A program made the translations under genes and the position numbers. The notes beneath the pieces were generated by a model that saw only the letters and a program-made list of their open reading frames with translations, ran no database searches and had not been told where the DNA came from. A stretch of 64,000 nt of DNA from positions 1,849,001-1,913,000 of the forward strand of contig CP032507.1 of the NCBI GenBank assembly GCA_008375315.1, given 5' to 3'. Positions within the stretch are counted from its first letter, which is position 1; each line of letters begins with the position of its first letter. The stretch is from Ectothiorhodospiraceae bacterium BW-2. Lineage in GTDB: Bacteria > Pseudomonadota > Gammaproteobacteria > Thiohalomonadales > Thiohalomonadaceae. Of this stretch, positions 36,003 through 44,147 are shown piece after piece.

Positions 36003-36818
36003 CTAACCAAAAAATGTCTGTACCGCAGCCTTAAGGGTATCTCGCATATCGGGATCGTCAGTGAGTGGTGTCACCATCGTCATGCTACAGGCCGAGGCCG
36101 GTTCGATACCTTTGTGAATCAGTTGACCGGCATAGACTAGCAGCCGTGTCGAAATCCCCTCATCCAGACCGTGACCCTTCAGATTTCGGGCGCGATGGGC
36201 AATTTGTACCAGTTTGGCGGCCGTTGTGCTATCAACCCCCGACTCTTTTGCAACAATCGCTACCTCTTTCTCTTCACATGGGTAGTCAAAGTCGAGACCG
36301 CCAAAGCGCTGTTTGGTGGACTGCTTCAGATCTTTCATGAGACTCTGATAGCCAGGATTGTAAGAGATGACGAGCTGAAAATCGGGGTGGGCGACGACTA
36401 ACTCCCCCTTCTTATCTAATGGGAGGGTGCGGCGGTGATCGGTTAAGGGGTGGATCACCACGGTGGTATCTTGACGCGCCTCAACGATCTCATCGAGATA
36501 GCAGATAGCGCCGAGGCGAGCGGCGGTGGTGAGCGGGCCATCTTGCCATTTGGTGCCATCTTTATCGAGTAGAAAGCGACCGACCAGATCAGAGGCGGTC
36601 ATATCTTCGTTACAGGCAACGGTAATGAGTGGCCGCTGCAATTTCCAAGCCATATACTCTACAAAGCGTGACTTACCACATCCGGTAGGCCCTTTTAACA
36701 TCATTGGCATACGGACATTGTAGGCGGCCTCGTAGAGGGCGACCTCATCTGCGACCGACTCATAGTAGGGCTCAGTGTTGACTATATATTGCTGTGAGTC
36801 AATTGTGTGTTCCAACAT
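36003..36818 (-). CDS. cbbQ: RuBisCO activase AAA+ subunit CbbQ
   Basis: 271 aa MoxR-type AAA+ ATPase. Walker A GPTGCGKS at residues 43-50, Walker B AICYLDE with D109-E110, a sensor-1 region VISYNPGYQ, and the conserved C-terminal domain with [13 protein letters not shown]. It forms the hexameric motor that remodels inhibited RuBisCO with CbbO. Its target is likely the form IA enzyme encoded just upstream; whether it also serves the carboxysomal enzyme is open, as only one cbbQO pair is present in the window. Confidence 0.96.
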   Translation of the reverse strand: MLEHTIDSQQYIVNTEPYYESVADEVALYEAAYNVRMPMMLKGPTGCGKSRFVEYMAWKLQRPLITVACNEDMTASDLVGRFLLDKDGTKWQDGPLTTAARLGAICYLDEIVEARQDTTVVIHPLTDHRRTLPLDKKGELVVAHPDFQLVISYNPGYQSLMKDLKQSTKQRFGGLDFDYPCEEKEVAIVAKESGVDSTTAAKLVQIAHRARNLKGHGLDEGISTRLLVYAGQLIHKGIEPASACSMTMVTPLTDDPDMRDTLKAAVQTFFG

Positions 36819-36849
36819 AATAGATCCTTCAAATGCTACTTAAATAGTT

Positions 36850-37158
36850 TCAATCGCTATAGGTCTCATATTCACCGCTCCACCCCTTCTCTCTGGCAAT
36901 TTTTACCGCTTCGGCGTGAATTTTTTTATGCCGCTGCTGTAGTTCAGGGGGAAGCAGGCTGACTAGGCAACCATATTTATCCCACTCTCTGTTGACTTTA
37001 TCTTGTAGGTTATTGATGCCACCTAGATTCCACCCCTCACAGGTCTCATCTTCGGATAGCAGGCCGAAGACCCAAGCATCACGAATGGTTTTACCAATGG
37101 CGGTCATCCCGCCAAACATATCACTGTGGATGCCGACATATCTATCCGATCTACTCAT
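36850..37158 (-). CDS. Small conserved protein between cbbLS and cbbQO, function unknown
   Basis: 102 aa, soluble, no signal peptide. It begins SRSDRYVGIHSDMFGGMTAIGKTIRDAWVFG and ends in a charged helical part with KIHAEAVKIAREKGWSGEYETYSD. I recall similar small proteins beside cbbQ in other chemolithoautotrophs, but no function is known to me. It has three hallmarks of a real gene: tight spacing to cbbQ (31 bases), codon use like its neighbours, and position within a dedicated operon. It lies after the cbbLS terminator, so it is probably transcribed at cbbQO level. A RuBisCO assembly or activation accessory role is inference. Confidence 0.75.
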   Translation of the reverse strand: MSRSDRYVGIHSDMFGGMTAIGKTIRDAWVFGLLSEDETCEGWNLGGINNLQDKVNREWDKYGCLVSLLPPELQQRHKKIHAEAVKIAREKGWSGEYETYSD

Positions 37159-37238
37159 GGTTACCTCTGCAATATAGATTAAAAAAGAGCAGTGAAATAG
37201 GTCACTGTTGTGGCTATTTTCCCAAAACGCAGTCGAAT

Positions 37239-37273
37239 AAAAAAGCCCCTGTCCGTATCAGTCGGGCAGGGGC
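37239..37273 (-). terminator. Rho-independent terminator/attenuator after cbbLS
   Basis: On the minus strand, an 11-bp stem with one G-T type mismatch (arms GCCCCTGCCCG and CGGACAGGGGC, 37273-37245, 7-base loop) is followed by six Ts (37244-37239). It lies 25 bases after the cbbS stop and before orf102, so it should end most cbbLS transcripts and let a minority read into orf102-cbbQ-cbbO. Confidence 0.88.
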
Positions 37274-37297
37274 CACTGTGGTCGCTACCCTCGCAGC

Positions 37298-37654
37298 TTA
37301 AACCGCAGTGCCGTGATAGACAACCATCGAGGCACCGGGGCACTGGGCAAAGTTATCTAAGCCAAGCAGGCGGACATGGTTATTCGGGTGCGCTTGATGG
37401 CACGCATCGCACTCGGCTAAAATGGTATCGACATTGGTTTCGCCAAACATCGGTAACTTCCACATATACCAGTAACTACCACGCGCATTCTCAGGCTCGG
37501 TATGTTCAATAGATGGGTTCCAGCCTTTAGAGACAATATACTCGATCTGGCTGCGGATACGGGCACTATCCATCGGCTCCAGATAGGAAAATGTCTCAAA
37601 TTTACGACTGCTGATATCGCTCAGGCTTGAGTTGTAGTCTTGCATCTCACTCAT
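37298..37654 (-). CDS. cbbS: RuBisCO small subunit, form IA (non-carboxysomal)
   Basis: 118 aa. Contains the small-subunit core [35 protein letters not shown] and [12 protein letters not shown]. It caps the L8S8 holoenzyme with the neighbouring CbbL. It differs clearly from the second CbbS at 52906, and the paralogues belong to different form IA branches. Separated from cbbL by 72 bases that contain a hairpin. Confidence 0.96.
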   Translation of the reverse strand: MSEMQDYNSSLSDISSRKFETFSYLEPMDSARIRSQIEYIVSKGWNPSIEHTEPENARGSYWYMWKLPMFGETNVDTILAECDACHQAHPNNHVRLLGLDNFAQCPGASMVVYHGTAV

Positions 37655-37676
37655 GTGAATCTCTCCAAAATGTTCG

Positions 37677-37696
37677 GTAGGGCATCGCTGCCCTAC
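37677..37696 (-). promoter_or_regulatory. Intercistronic hairpin between cbbL and cbbS
   Basis: A perfect 7-bp stem GTAGGGC/GCCCTAC with a 6-base loop lies 23 bases before the cbbS start. No T-run follows in the direction of transcription. Such hairpins between rbcL and rbcS can stabilise the message or tune the L:S ratio; this role is inferred. Confidence 0.6.
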
Positions 37697-37726
37697 GGTT
37701 AAAGCGGTTGACTAGGATTAGGGTGC

Positions 37727-39145
37727 CTATTTGTGCGACACATCGAGCTTATCGACGGTGTCAAACTCGAATTTAATCTCTTTCCAAGTCTCCATGGCGG
37801 CACCGAGCTCAGGGCTATGCTTAGCCGCTGCGGTGAGAATCTCTTTGCCCTCTTTCTCCAGCACTCGACCTTGGTTACGCGCCTCAACACACGCCTCAAC
37901 TGCAACGCGATTGGCCGCAGCGCCCGCCGCGTTACCCCAAGGGTGTCCGAGGGTACCCCCACCGAACTGTAGTACCGAGTCATCCCCAAAGATGCTCACC
38001 AGTGCCGGCATGTGCCAGACATGGATGCCGCCAGAGGCGACCGGAATCACCCCAGGCATGGAGCCCCAATCTTGATCGAAGAAGATGCCACGGGAGCGAT
38101 CCTCTTTGATGAAGGAGTCACGCATAATATCGATCCAGCCTAAAGTGGCCTCACGATCACCTTCGAGTTTCCCGACAACGGTACCTGAGTGGAGATGGTC
38201 ACCGCCGGAGAGGCGCAGACACTTAGTCAGGACGCGAAAGTGGATCCCGTGGTGAGGGTTACGGTCGAGCACCGCATGCATGGCGCGGTGGATGTGGAGT
38301 AGCATACCGTTATCACGACACCAGCGAGCGAGCTGGGTGTTGGCCGCAAAGCCACTGGTTAAAAAGTCGTGCATAATGATGGGGGCACCAATCTCTTTAG
38401 CATACTCAGCCCGTTTCATCATCTCATCGGCTGTCGGCGCGGTCACATTCAGATAGTGGCCTTTGCGCTCGCCGGTCTCAGCTTCCGCCTTGACGATAGC
38501 CTCCATAACGAAGTCAAAGCGGTGCTTCCAGCGCATAAAGGGCTGAGAGTTGACATTTTCGTCATCTTTAGTGAAGTCGAGGCCACCGCGCAGCCCCTCA
38601 TAACAGGCGCGGCCATAGTTTTTAGCCGATAGACCGAGCTTGGGTTTAATCGTACAGCCGAGCATGGGGCGGCCATATTTGTTCATAATGTCGCGCTCAA
38701 CTTGAATCCCTTGGGGCGGGCCGTTGCAGCTCATGACATAGGCGACTGGGAAGCGGATATCCTCCAGACGCAGGGCTCGTAGCGCTTTAAAACCAAAGAC
38801 ATTACCCACCAGTGAGGTCAGGACATTAACCACCGAGCCCTCTTCAAACAGATCGATGGGGTAGGCGATAAAGGCGTAGAAGCAGGTATCATCTCCGGGG
38901 ACATCTTCGATGGCGTAGGCGCGGCCTTTATAGTAGTCAAGATCGGTTAACAGATCAGTCCAGACGGTTGTCCATGTTCCGGTAGAAGATTCAGCCGCAA
39001 CGGCTGCCGCCACCTCTTCCCGAGGGACACCGGGCTGAGGCGTCACTTTAAAACATGCCAAAATATCGGTATCGACGGGAGTGTACTCCGGCATCCAATA
39101 GGTTTCGCGGTACTCTTTGACACCGGCATCATACTTCTTAGCCAT
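37727..39145 (-). CDS. cbbL: RuBisCO large subunit, form IA linked to CbbQO
   Basis: 472 aa, full length. Active-site motifs intact: [22 protein letters not shown], the carbamylated Lys in [11 protein letters not shown], and [16 protein letters not shown]. It carboxylates ribulose-1,5-bisphosphate. The linked cbbQO place it in the form IAq type rather than the carboxysomal IAc type. AGGAGG precedes ATG 39145. Its divergence from the second CbbL shows most in residues 30-45 and 85-110. Confidence 0.97.
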   Translation of the reverse strand: MAKKYDAGVKEYRETYWMPEYTPVDTDILACFKVTPQPGVPREEVAAAVAAESSTGTWTTVWTDLLTDLDYYKGRAYAIEDVPGDDTCFYAFIAYPIDLFEEGSVVNVLTSLVGNVFGFKALRALRLEDIRFPVAYVMSCNGPPQGIQVERDIMNKYGRPMLGCTIKPKLGLSAKNYGRACYEGLRGGLDFTKDDENVNSQPFMRWKHRFDFVMEAIVKAEAETGERKGHYLNVTAPTADEMMKRAEYAKEIGAPIIMHDFLTSGFAANTQLARWCRDNGMLLHIHRAMHAVLDRNPHHGIHFRVLTKCLRLSGGDHLHSGTVVGKLEGDREATLGWIDIMRDSFIKEDRSRGIFFDQDWGSMPGVIPVASGGIHVWHMPALVSIFGDDSVLQFGGGTLGHPWGNAAGAAANRVAVEACVEARNQGRVLEKEGKEILTAAAKHSPELGAAMETWKEIKFEFDTVDKLDVSHK

Positions 39146-39317
39146 ACGGCCTCCTGTTGGGTTTCAGCAACAAAAAATAGGTAGTTTTAGGGGTATCCTT
39201 GGATTTCAGTCGGGAGTCTGCTGTTAGCCAGTTGATGCAATCGTTCCTGACCGAAAGTCGGCAGTATAGTGAGCTTAATTGATAAATACAACACAAAGAT
39301 TTTCTCTCAATGTATAG

Positions 39318-39332
39318 TCAATAGGCTATTGA
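39318..39332. promoter_or_regulatory. Palindrome in the cbbL promoter region, candidate CbbR site
   Basis: TCAATAGGCTATTGA is a perfect 15-bp palindrome, 173-187 bases upstream of the cbbL start, in an AT-rich stretch (39270-39365). LysR-family regulators such as CbbR bind interrupted T-Nx-A dyads; the half-sites TCA and TGA here are 9 bases apart, slightly wider than the usual CbbR spacing. The rest of the 39146-39427 gap has no gene. Confidence 0.45.
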
Positions 39333-39427
39333 TTAAGTAAATATATTCATTTTTAATAACTTACAGGCAATGGTAACGATAGTCTTTCTTCTATACATCG
39401 CCTTTGGCCATGGATAAATTGTGGTCT

Positions 39428-40819
39428 TTAGTGCTGGGTTGAAGAGGGATCGTCATGGCCGTTATCGAGTTGGTAGCGCCTCATTTTGCGCCATAGGGAG
39501 ACTCTATCGATGCCGAGAATTTTGGCAGCTTGGGTGCGGTTATGGCCGACTCGCTGTAAGACTTCGGTAATATATTGCGCTTCTCGTTCGGCGAGGGTCG
39601 TTAAGGGGGGGAGGGGGGAGCGACGTAAGTGCGGTGAATTCTGCACCTCTGGCTGTAGGTGAGGGGGGAGTTCGGTGAAGCAGATCTCTCTCCCTCGGGC
39701 GAGAGCGACCGCCCGTTCGATAATATTCTCTAGTTCACGAATGTTGCCGGGGAAGGGGTAGTGGGTTAGGTAGTCGAGCACTTCTGGCGCTATTGTGTCG
39801 ATATTGCGCTCCATGCGCCGAGTATGTTTGCGTAAAAAGTGGAGCGCTAGCAGTGGGATATCGCCTTGGCGCTGTCGCAGTGGCGGCAGCGTTAGCTCTA
39901 CTACATTGAGACGATAGTAGAGATCTTGGCGAAATTCGCCGTTCGCGACCCTATGCGACATATTGCGATGGGTCGCCGATAAGATACGCACATCGACCGG
40001 TGTGACTGAGGTGGAGCCTAGTGGCTGTATCTCGTGCTCTTGCAGTACCCGCAGTAGCTTTACTTGCATCGATAGTGACATTTCACCAATCTCATCGAGG
40101 AGTAGGGTACTGCCGTTAGCCGCTTCAATCAGTCCGGTTTTGCGCTGTGCCGCGCCGGTAAATGCCCCTTTTTCGTGGCCGAAGAGTTCGTTCGCTAGCA
40201 GCTCCTCCTGTAGCGCACCGCAGTTAATCGCCATAAAGGGGCGGCGGTGGCGACCACTGTGGGCGTGAATATAGCGGGCTAGTAGCTCTTTACCGGTACC
40301 GCTCTCGCCACTAATGAGTACGCTGGTGGTGGCGGTGGCTAGCTGTCGTGCCATCTGTAGTAGCTGCTCCATGGTCGAATCTTGGGTGATAATGAGCGGG
40401 ATAGTGTGGCGTTTTTCGAGCTGCTGTTTCAGTTGCTGGTTCTCTTGTTTGAGATCGACAACATTGAGGGCGTTACGAATAATTTGTCTAACTTCATTCA
40501 GATGAAAGGGTTTGGCGATATAGTGAAATGCGCCCGCTTTCATCGCCGCTACCGCCGATTCGAGCGTGGCAAAGCCGGTAATCATAATGACTGCACTATC
40601 GGGTTGGTAGCGACCGCTTAGCTCTAGTAGTGTCATGCCATCAGTGTGATCGATATGCAGATCGGTAAGGATGAGATCGAATCTTTGCTGCTGGATGAGC
40701 TGTTTCGCCTCTGCGCCGCTAGTGGTGGTCGTGACCCGATACCCCTCTTTACGGCAGAGGTGGGCGAGATTGGTGACTGCGTTAGGTTCGTCATCGACAA
40801 TTAAGATCTCTCTACTCAT
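39428..40819 (-). CDS. NtrC-family sigma-54-dependent response regulator
   Basis: 463 aa: receiver domain with phospho-acceptor D53 (LILTDLHIDH), AAA+ domain with GESGTGKELLAR, the sigma-54-contacting GAFTGA loop (HEKGAFTGAAQRKTG) and a DEIGEM Walker B, then a Fis-type HTH (RTQAAKILGIDRVSLWRKM). It activates sigma-54 promoters on phosphorylation by the kinase encoded just upstream (8-base overlap). A consensus sigma-54 promoter lies divergently before the SLC13/nhaD operon, its likely target. Confidence 0.95.
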   Translation of the reverse strand: MSREILIVDDEPNAVTNLAHLCRKEGYRVTTTTSGAEAKQLIQQQRFDLILTDLHIDHTDGMTLLELSGRYQPDSAVIMITGFATLESAVAAMKAGAFHYIAKPFHLNEVRQIIRNALNVVDLKQENQQLKQQLEKRHTIPLIITQDSTMEQLLQMARQLATATTSVLISGESGTGKELLARYIHAHSGRHRRPFMAINCGALQEELLANELFGHEKGAFTGAAQRKTGLIEAANGSTLLLDEIGEMSLSMQVKLLRVLQEHEIQPLGSTSVTPVDVRILSATHRNMSHRVANGEFRQDLYYRLNVVELTLPPLRQRQGDIPLLALHFLRKHTRRMERNIDTIAPEVLDYLTHYPFPGNIRELENIIERAVALARGREICFTELPPHLQPEVQNSPHLRRSPLPPLTTLAEREAQYITEVLQRVGHNRTQAAKILGIDRVSLWRKMRRYQLDNGHDDPSSTQH

Positions 40820-41936
40820 TATCGAGTCGTCTCGGTGGGGGGAAGAGTAGCGTCACTGCGGTGCCGTGTCCTGGGGGGGAGTGGATGGCAATCATTCCGT
40901 CGTGCTCTTTAACTATCTCCTGCACAATCCAGAGTCCAAGCCCGCTCCCCTCTGAGGGGGGTTTGGTGGTGAAGAAGGGATCAAAGAGTTGTGGTTGGTG
41001 CTGGGGCGAGATCCCGCTGCCGTTATCGTTAACCACTATCTCGATAAAGGGGCCGCTATCGTCACTAGCTGAGGGGAGGTAACCGGCCATCGTGGCGTTG
41101 TTCGGTAGTAGCGGCCTGTCGCTGTAAGTGGCGCTAATGGAGAGGCGCTGGCTACCGGCCTGGCTTGCGTTTTGAATTAAGTTAATGAGTAGCTGTTGGA
41201 GTCGCTGTCTGTCGGCGCTTAGCTCTAGGTGTGGTGGAATATTGAGGACTAGCTCGGTACCTGTCCGTTGCAGTGTCTTGGTGATGAGTGGTCGTAGTCG
41301 CTCTATGAGCTGCTTTAGGTTTAAAGTTTGGCGCTGAAAGTGGCGCTGAGAGCCGAAGTCGAGCAGTGTCCGCACGATGTTGCGCCCCCGATCACTCTCA
41401 GCGGCAATTTGTGCTAACCATGTTTGTAGTTGCTCCGGTTCCGCTTCGGTCAGCTCCTCTTGCAGTAGCTGGTTGGCTATTGAGATGTTAGAGAGCGGGT
41501 TATTGAGTTCATGGGCGACACCTGCGGCGAGAACGCCGATGGAGGCGAGCTTCTCTGTCTGCATGATTAAGCGTTGGCGCTGCTCTAGCTCATGTATGAT
41601 GCGGTTAACGGCGCTGGTGAGTGTCGCTAGCTCCCGTAGGGCAGCCGCCTCTTTCAGGGGGGTGAAGTGGCCGTTGCTCATCTGTGTAAGCTGCTCTTCT
41701 AATTGATTGAATGGCCTAAAGAGCGTGGTATGCAGCGTTCTACCGATCCTGATGAGAATAACGAGGGTCAGTAGGGTTAGGCATACTCGCTGCGCTAAGT
41801 GGGGGAGCGAGGGTACCGCGAGCAGTAACAGTAGCACGATGAGTGTGAGCAGCATGAGGTAGCAGTGGCTGATCTCTCTTTGCACACTAGGAGGGTGGCG
41901 GGGGGAGGGCATAACAGAACGCAATAGGTGTTTCAT
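40812..41936 (-). CDS. Membrane sensor histidine kinase partner
   Basis: 374 aa. Two adjacent transmembrane segments (residues about 27-50 and 52-68) with almost no periplasmic loop, a HAMP-like linker, a HisKA domain with phospho-acceptor His in GVAHELNNPLSN, and HATPase motifs N (LINLIQNASQAG), G1 (VNDNGSGISP) and G2 (GSGLGLWIV). Lack of an extracytoplasmic sensor suggests it reads an intramembrane or cytoplasmic cue. Overlaps the response regulator gene. NtrB/ZraS-like in architecture; the signal is unknown. Confidence 0.92.
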   Translation of the reverse strand: MKHLLRSVMPSPRHPPSVQREISHCYLMLLTLIVLLLLLAVPSLPHLAQRVCLTLLTLVILIRIGRTLHTTLFRPFNQLEEQLTQMSNGHFTPLKEAAALRELATLTSAVNRIIHELEQRQRLIMQTEKLASIGVLAAGVAHELNNPLSNISIANQLLQEELTEAEPEQLQTWLAQIAAESDRGRNIVRTLLDFGSQRHFQRQTLNLKQLIERLRPLITKTLQRTGTELVLNIPPHLELSADRQRLQQLLINLIQNASQAGSQRLSISATYSDRPLLPNNATMAGYLPSASDDSGPFIEIVVNDNGSGISPQHQPQLFDPFFTTKPPSEGSGLGLWIVQEIVKEHDGMIAIHSPPGHGTAVTLLFPPPRRLDNE

Positions 41937-41998
41937 AATGCAACACTATAGCACAACGGCTTGATAAAAGCATTACTGGCCGAACTGGCGTGTGAGGG

Positions 41999-42032
41999 CG
42001 TTGCAAATAGCAACGGTTGCGCGCTAATGCAA
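41999..42032 (+). promoter_or_regulatory. Paired dyads upstream of the sigma-54 promoter, candidate enhancer
   Basis: Two adjacent inverted repeats share TTGC...GCAA half-sites: CGTTGCAAATAGCAACG (41999-42015) and TTGC-N8-GCAA (42017-42032). They are centred about 60-76 bases upstream of the -12 element, within the range used by NtrC-type activators. The regulator assignment is inferred from proximity. Confidence 0.6.
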
Positions 42033-42068
42033 AGCAGTAATGTTAGAAAAATCAACAAATTAAACTTT

Positions 42069-42084
42069 TGGCATACCGATTGCT
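42069..42084 (+). promoter_or_regulatory. Sigma-54 (-24/-12) promoter for the SLC13-nhaD operon
   Basis: TGGCATACCGATTGCT matches the sigma-54 consensus TGGCAYR-N4-TTGCW, with the invariant GG (42070-42071) and GC (42082-42083) separated by exactly 10 bases. It reads toward the SLC13-type permease whose start is 57 bases downstream. The adjacent divergent genes encode a sigma-54 activator and its kinase. Confidence 0.88.
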
Positions 42085-42140
42085 TCGGCCAGTGCTCTCT
42101 ATTTTTTCTCTAAATGGCAGTGATCTTGATAGGAGTTTAT

Positions 42141-44129
42141 ATGAAAAAAATGGCCGATGAAGAGCGGCAGGTGATTCAACCCGGTGTGATTAGCGTCAAA
42201 CAGGCGGTTGCGGCGGTTATCTTTGCGCTAGTGGCGATATGGTTGACGACGCTCGTGCCGAGCGTTGAAATTGCGTGGGTGAGCGCGATTCTATTGCTCA
42301 CCATCTACCTCTTTGCCTTTGAGGTAGTCGGCGTCGATGTGGCTGCTACGAGCATTATGGTTCTCTTAGGTCTCACCTCACTACTAGCACCGGTGATGGG
42401 GCTAGAGCAGGGGTTGGTCGATAATCGGCACCTATTCGACGGCTTTTCGTCAAATGCGGTTATCTCCATTATCGCGGTGATGATTATCGGCGCGGGGCTG
42501 GATCGAACCGGTATTATGGCTCGGGTGGCGGCATTTATTCTCAAAGTGGGGGGGACGACCGAAAAGCGGGTGATTCCGATTATCTCGGCAACGGTCGGTT
42601 TTATCTCATCGTTTATGCAAAATGTGGGGGCGGCAGCGCTGTTTCTACCGGTGGTATCGCGGATTTCGGCCCGCTCCGGCCTACCGATGTCGCGGCTGTT
42701 AATGCCGATGGGCTTTACCGCTATCTTAGGGGGAACTATGACGATGGTCGGTTCTAGCCCACTGATTTTGTTAAACGATCTTATCTTAACCTCCAATCAG
42801 GCACTCCCTACCGAACAGCAGATGGAGACCTGGGGCCTGTTTTCGGTCACCCCCATTGGGATCGCTCTAGTGGTAACGGGAATTATCTATTTTGTCCTTG
42901 CCGGGCGCTTTGTGTTGCCTAAGAGTAAAACCGAGAGTAGCACCGTCGGAACCGATTCGATGTCCTATTTTAACGAAGTCTATGGGGTCGATTACACCAT
43001 TAACGAAGTCGTTATCACCGATGGTAGTGATCTTATCGGCAAAAAGCTAGACGATGTCGAGACGAGCTATCGGGTGCGAATTATCGGCTCTAAGCGTGCC
43101 GGTGATGAGGTTAGAGTTGGGCCTGGAACGGTGGCGCGAGATACCGAATTTGTTGCCGGTATGGTGCTCGGTATGGTGGCTGATCCGGCCGATTTAGCCC
43201 ACTTTGTCGAAAAATACCAACTAAAACAGCGCAGTGAACTGCGAACCTTTGCCGAATCGCTCTCATCGGTTAAGTCGGGGATTGCCGAGGTAGTGATTCC
43301 GCCGGGATCGAGCCTAATCGGCAAGAGCGCCCGCGATGTCTGGATGCGCAAAACCTATGGTCTGGCGCTTATTGGTCTGCATCGTGACGGTAAAACGATG
43401 CGTGAGGGGGAGGATATTCGGAATATGCCGTTCCACCCTGGCGACACGCTCGTGGTGCATACCCCATGGAATGTCCTGGAGAGGATTGAGAAGAGTCGTG
43501 ATTTTGTCGTGGTCACCACCGAATACCCACGAGAAGAGGAGCTGCGGCCACATAAAATTGTCCCCGCGCTGCTCTTTTTCGGAATAGCGCTATTTATGGT
43601 GCTCTTTACCGATATTCGCCTCTCGGTAGCGCTACTGACCGGCGCGATGGGGATGGTGCTCGCTGGGGTGCTAAAAATAGAGGAGGCGTATGAGGCGGTG
43701 AGCTGGAAAACGGTGTTTTTGCTAGCGTCACTGATCCCGTTGGGGCTGGCGGTTGAGACGAGTGGGACGGCTAAATGGATCGCAGAACAGGTGCTCTCGG
43801 TTGTGGGAGAGATGCCGATTTGGGTCATTCAAGCCTCCATCGCCGTGCTAGCGACCTTCTTTACTCTGGTCATGTCGAATGTTGGAGCGACGGTGCTGTT
43901 AGTTCCGCTTGCGGTCAATATCGCCATTGGCGCGGGAGCAAATCCAGCTGTCTTTGCTCTAACTGTCGCAATTGCTACCTCTAACTCCTTTCTCATTCCG
44001 ACCCACCAGGTGAATGCGCTCATTATGGGGCCGGCGGGTTATCGAGTCGCCGACTTTATGAAGGCTGGAGGGATTATGACGATTCTGTTTTTAGTCGTCA
44101 TGATGGTCATGATGTCGTTGGTCTTTTAA
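42141..44129 (+). CDS. SLC13-family permease with central TrkA-C (RCK_C) domains
   Basis: About 662 aa. Two membrane blocks of the SLC13/ArsB superfamily flank a cytoplasmic middle (about residues 270-460) holding two TrkA-C modules (NEVVITDGSDLIGKKLDD and AEVVIPPGSSLIGKSARD). Conserved NVGA motifs occur in each half (SFMQNVGAAALFLP, VMSNVGATVLLVP). Members carry dicarboxylates, sulfate or other anions; the substrate here is unknown. ATG 42141 is set by AGGAG at 42131-42135; a start at 42114 is less likely. Co-operonic with nhaD and near carboxysome genes, hence a candidate DIC or coupled ion transporter. Confidence 0.87.
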   Translation: MKKMADEERQVIQPGVISVKQAVAAVIFALVAIWLTTLVPSVEIAWVSAILLLTIYLFAFEVVGVDVAATSIMVLLGLTSLLAPVMGLEQGLVDNRHLFDGFSSNAVISIIAVMIIGAGLDRTGIMARVAAFILKVGGTTEKRVIPIISATVGFISSFMQNVGAAALFLPVVSRISARSGLPMSRLLMPMGFTAILGGTMTMVGSSPLILLNDLILTSNQALPTEQQMETWGLFSVTPIGIALVVTGIIYFVLAGRFVLPKSKTESSTVGTDSMSYFNEVYGVDYTINEVVITDGSDLIGKKLDDVETSYRVRIIGSKRAGDEVRVGPGTVARDTEFVAGMVLGMVADPADLAHFVEKYQLKQRSELRTFAESLSSVKSGIAEVVIPPGSSLIGKSARDVWMRKTYGLALIGLHRDGKTMREGEDIRNMPFHPGDTLVVHTPWNVLERIEKSRDFVVVTTEYPREEELRPHKIVPALLFFGIALFMVLFTDIRLSVALLTGAMGMVLAGVLKIEEAYEAVSWKTVFLLASLIPLGLAVETSGTAKWIAEQVLSVVGEMPIWVIQASIAVLATFFTLVMSNVGATVLLVPLAVNIAIGAGANPAVFALTVAIATSNSFLIPTHQVNALIMGPAGYRVADFMKAGGIMTILFLVVMMVMMSLVF

Positions 44130-44147
44130 TCAAGGAACTGAGTATAT

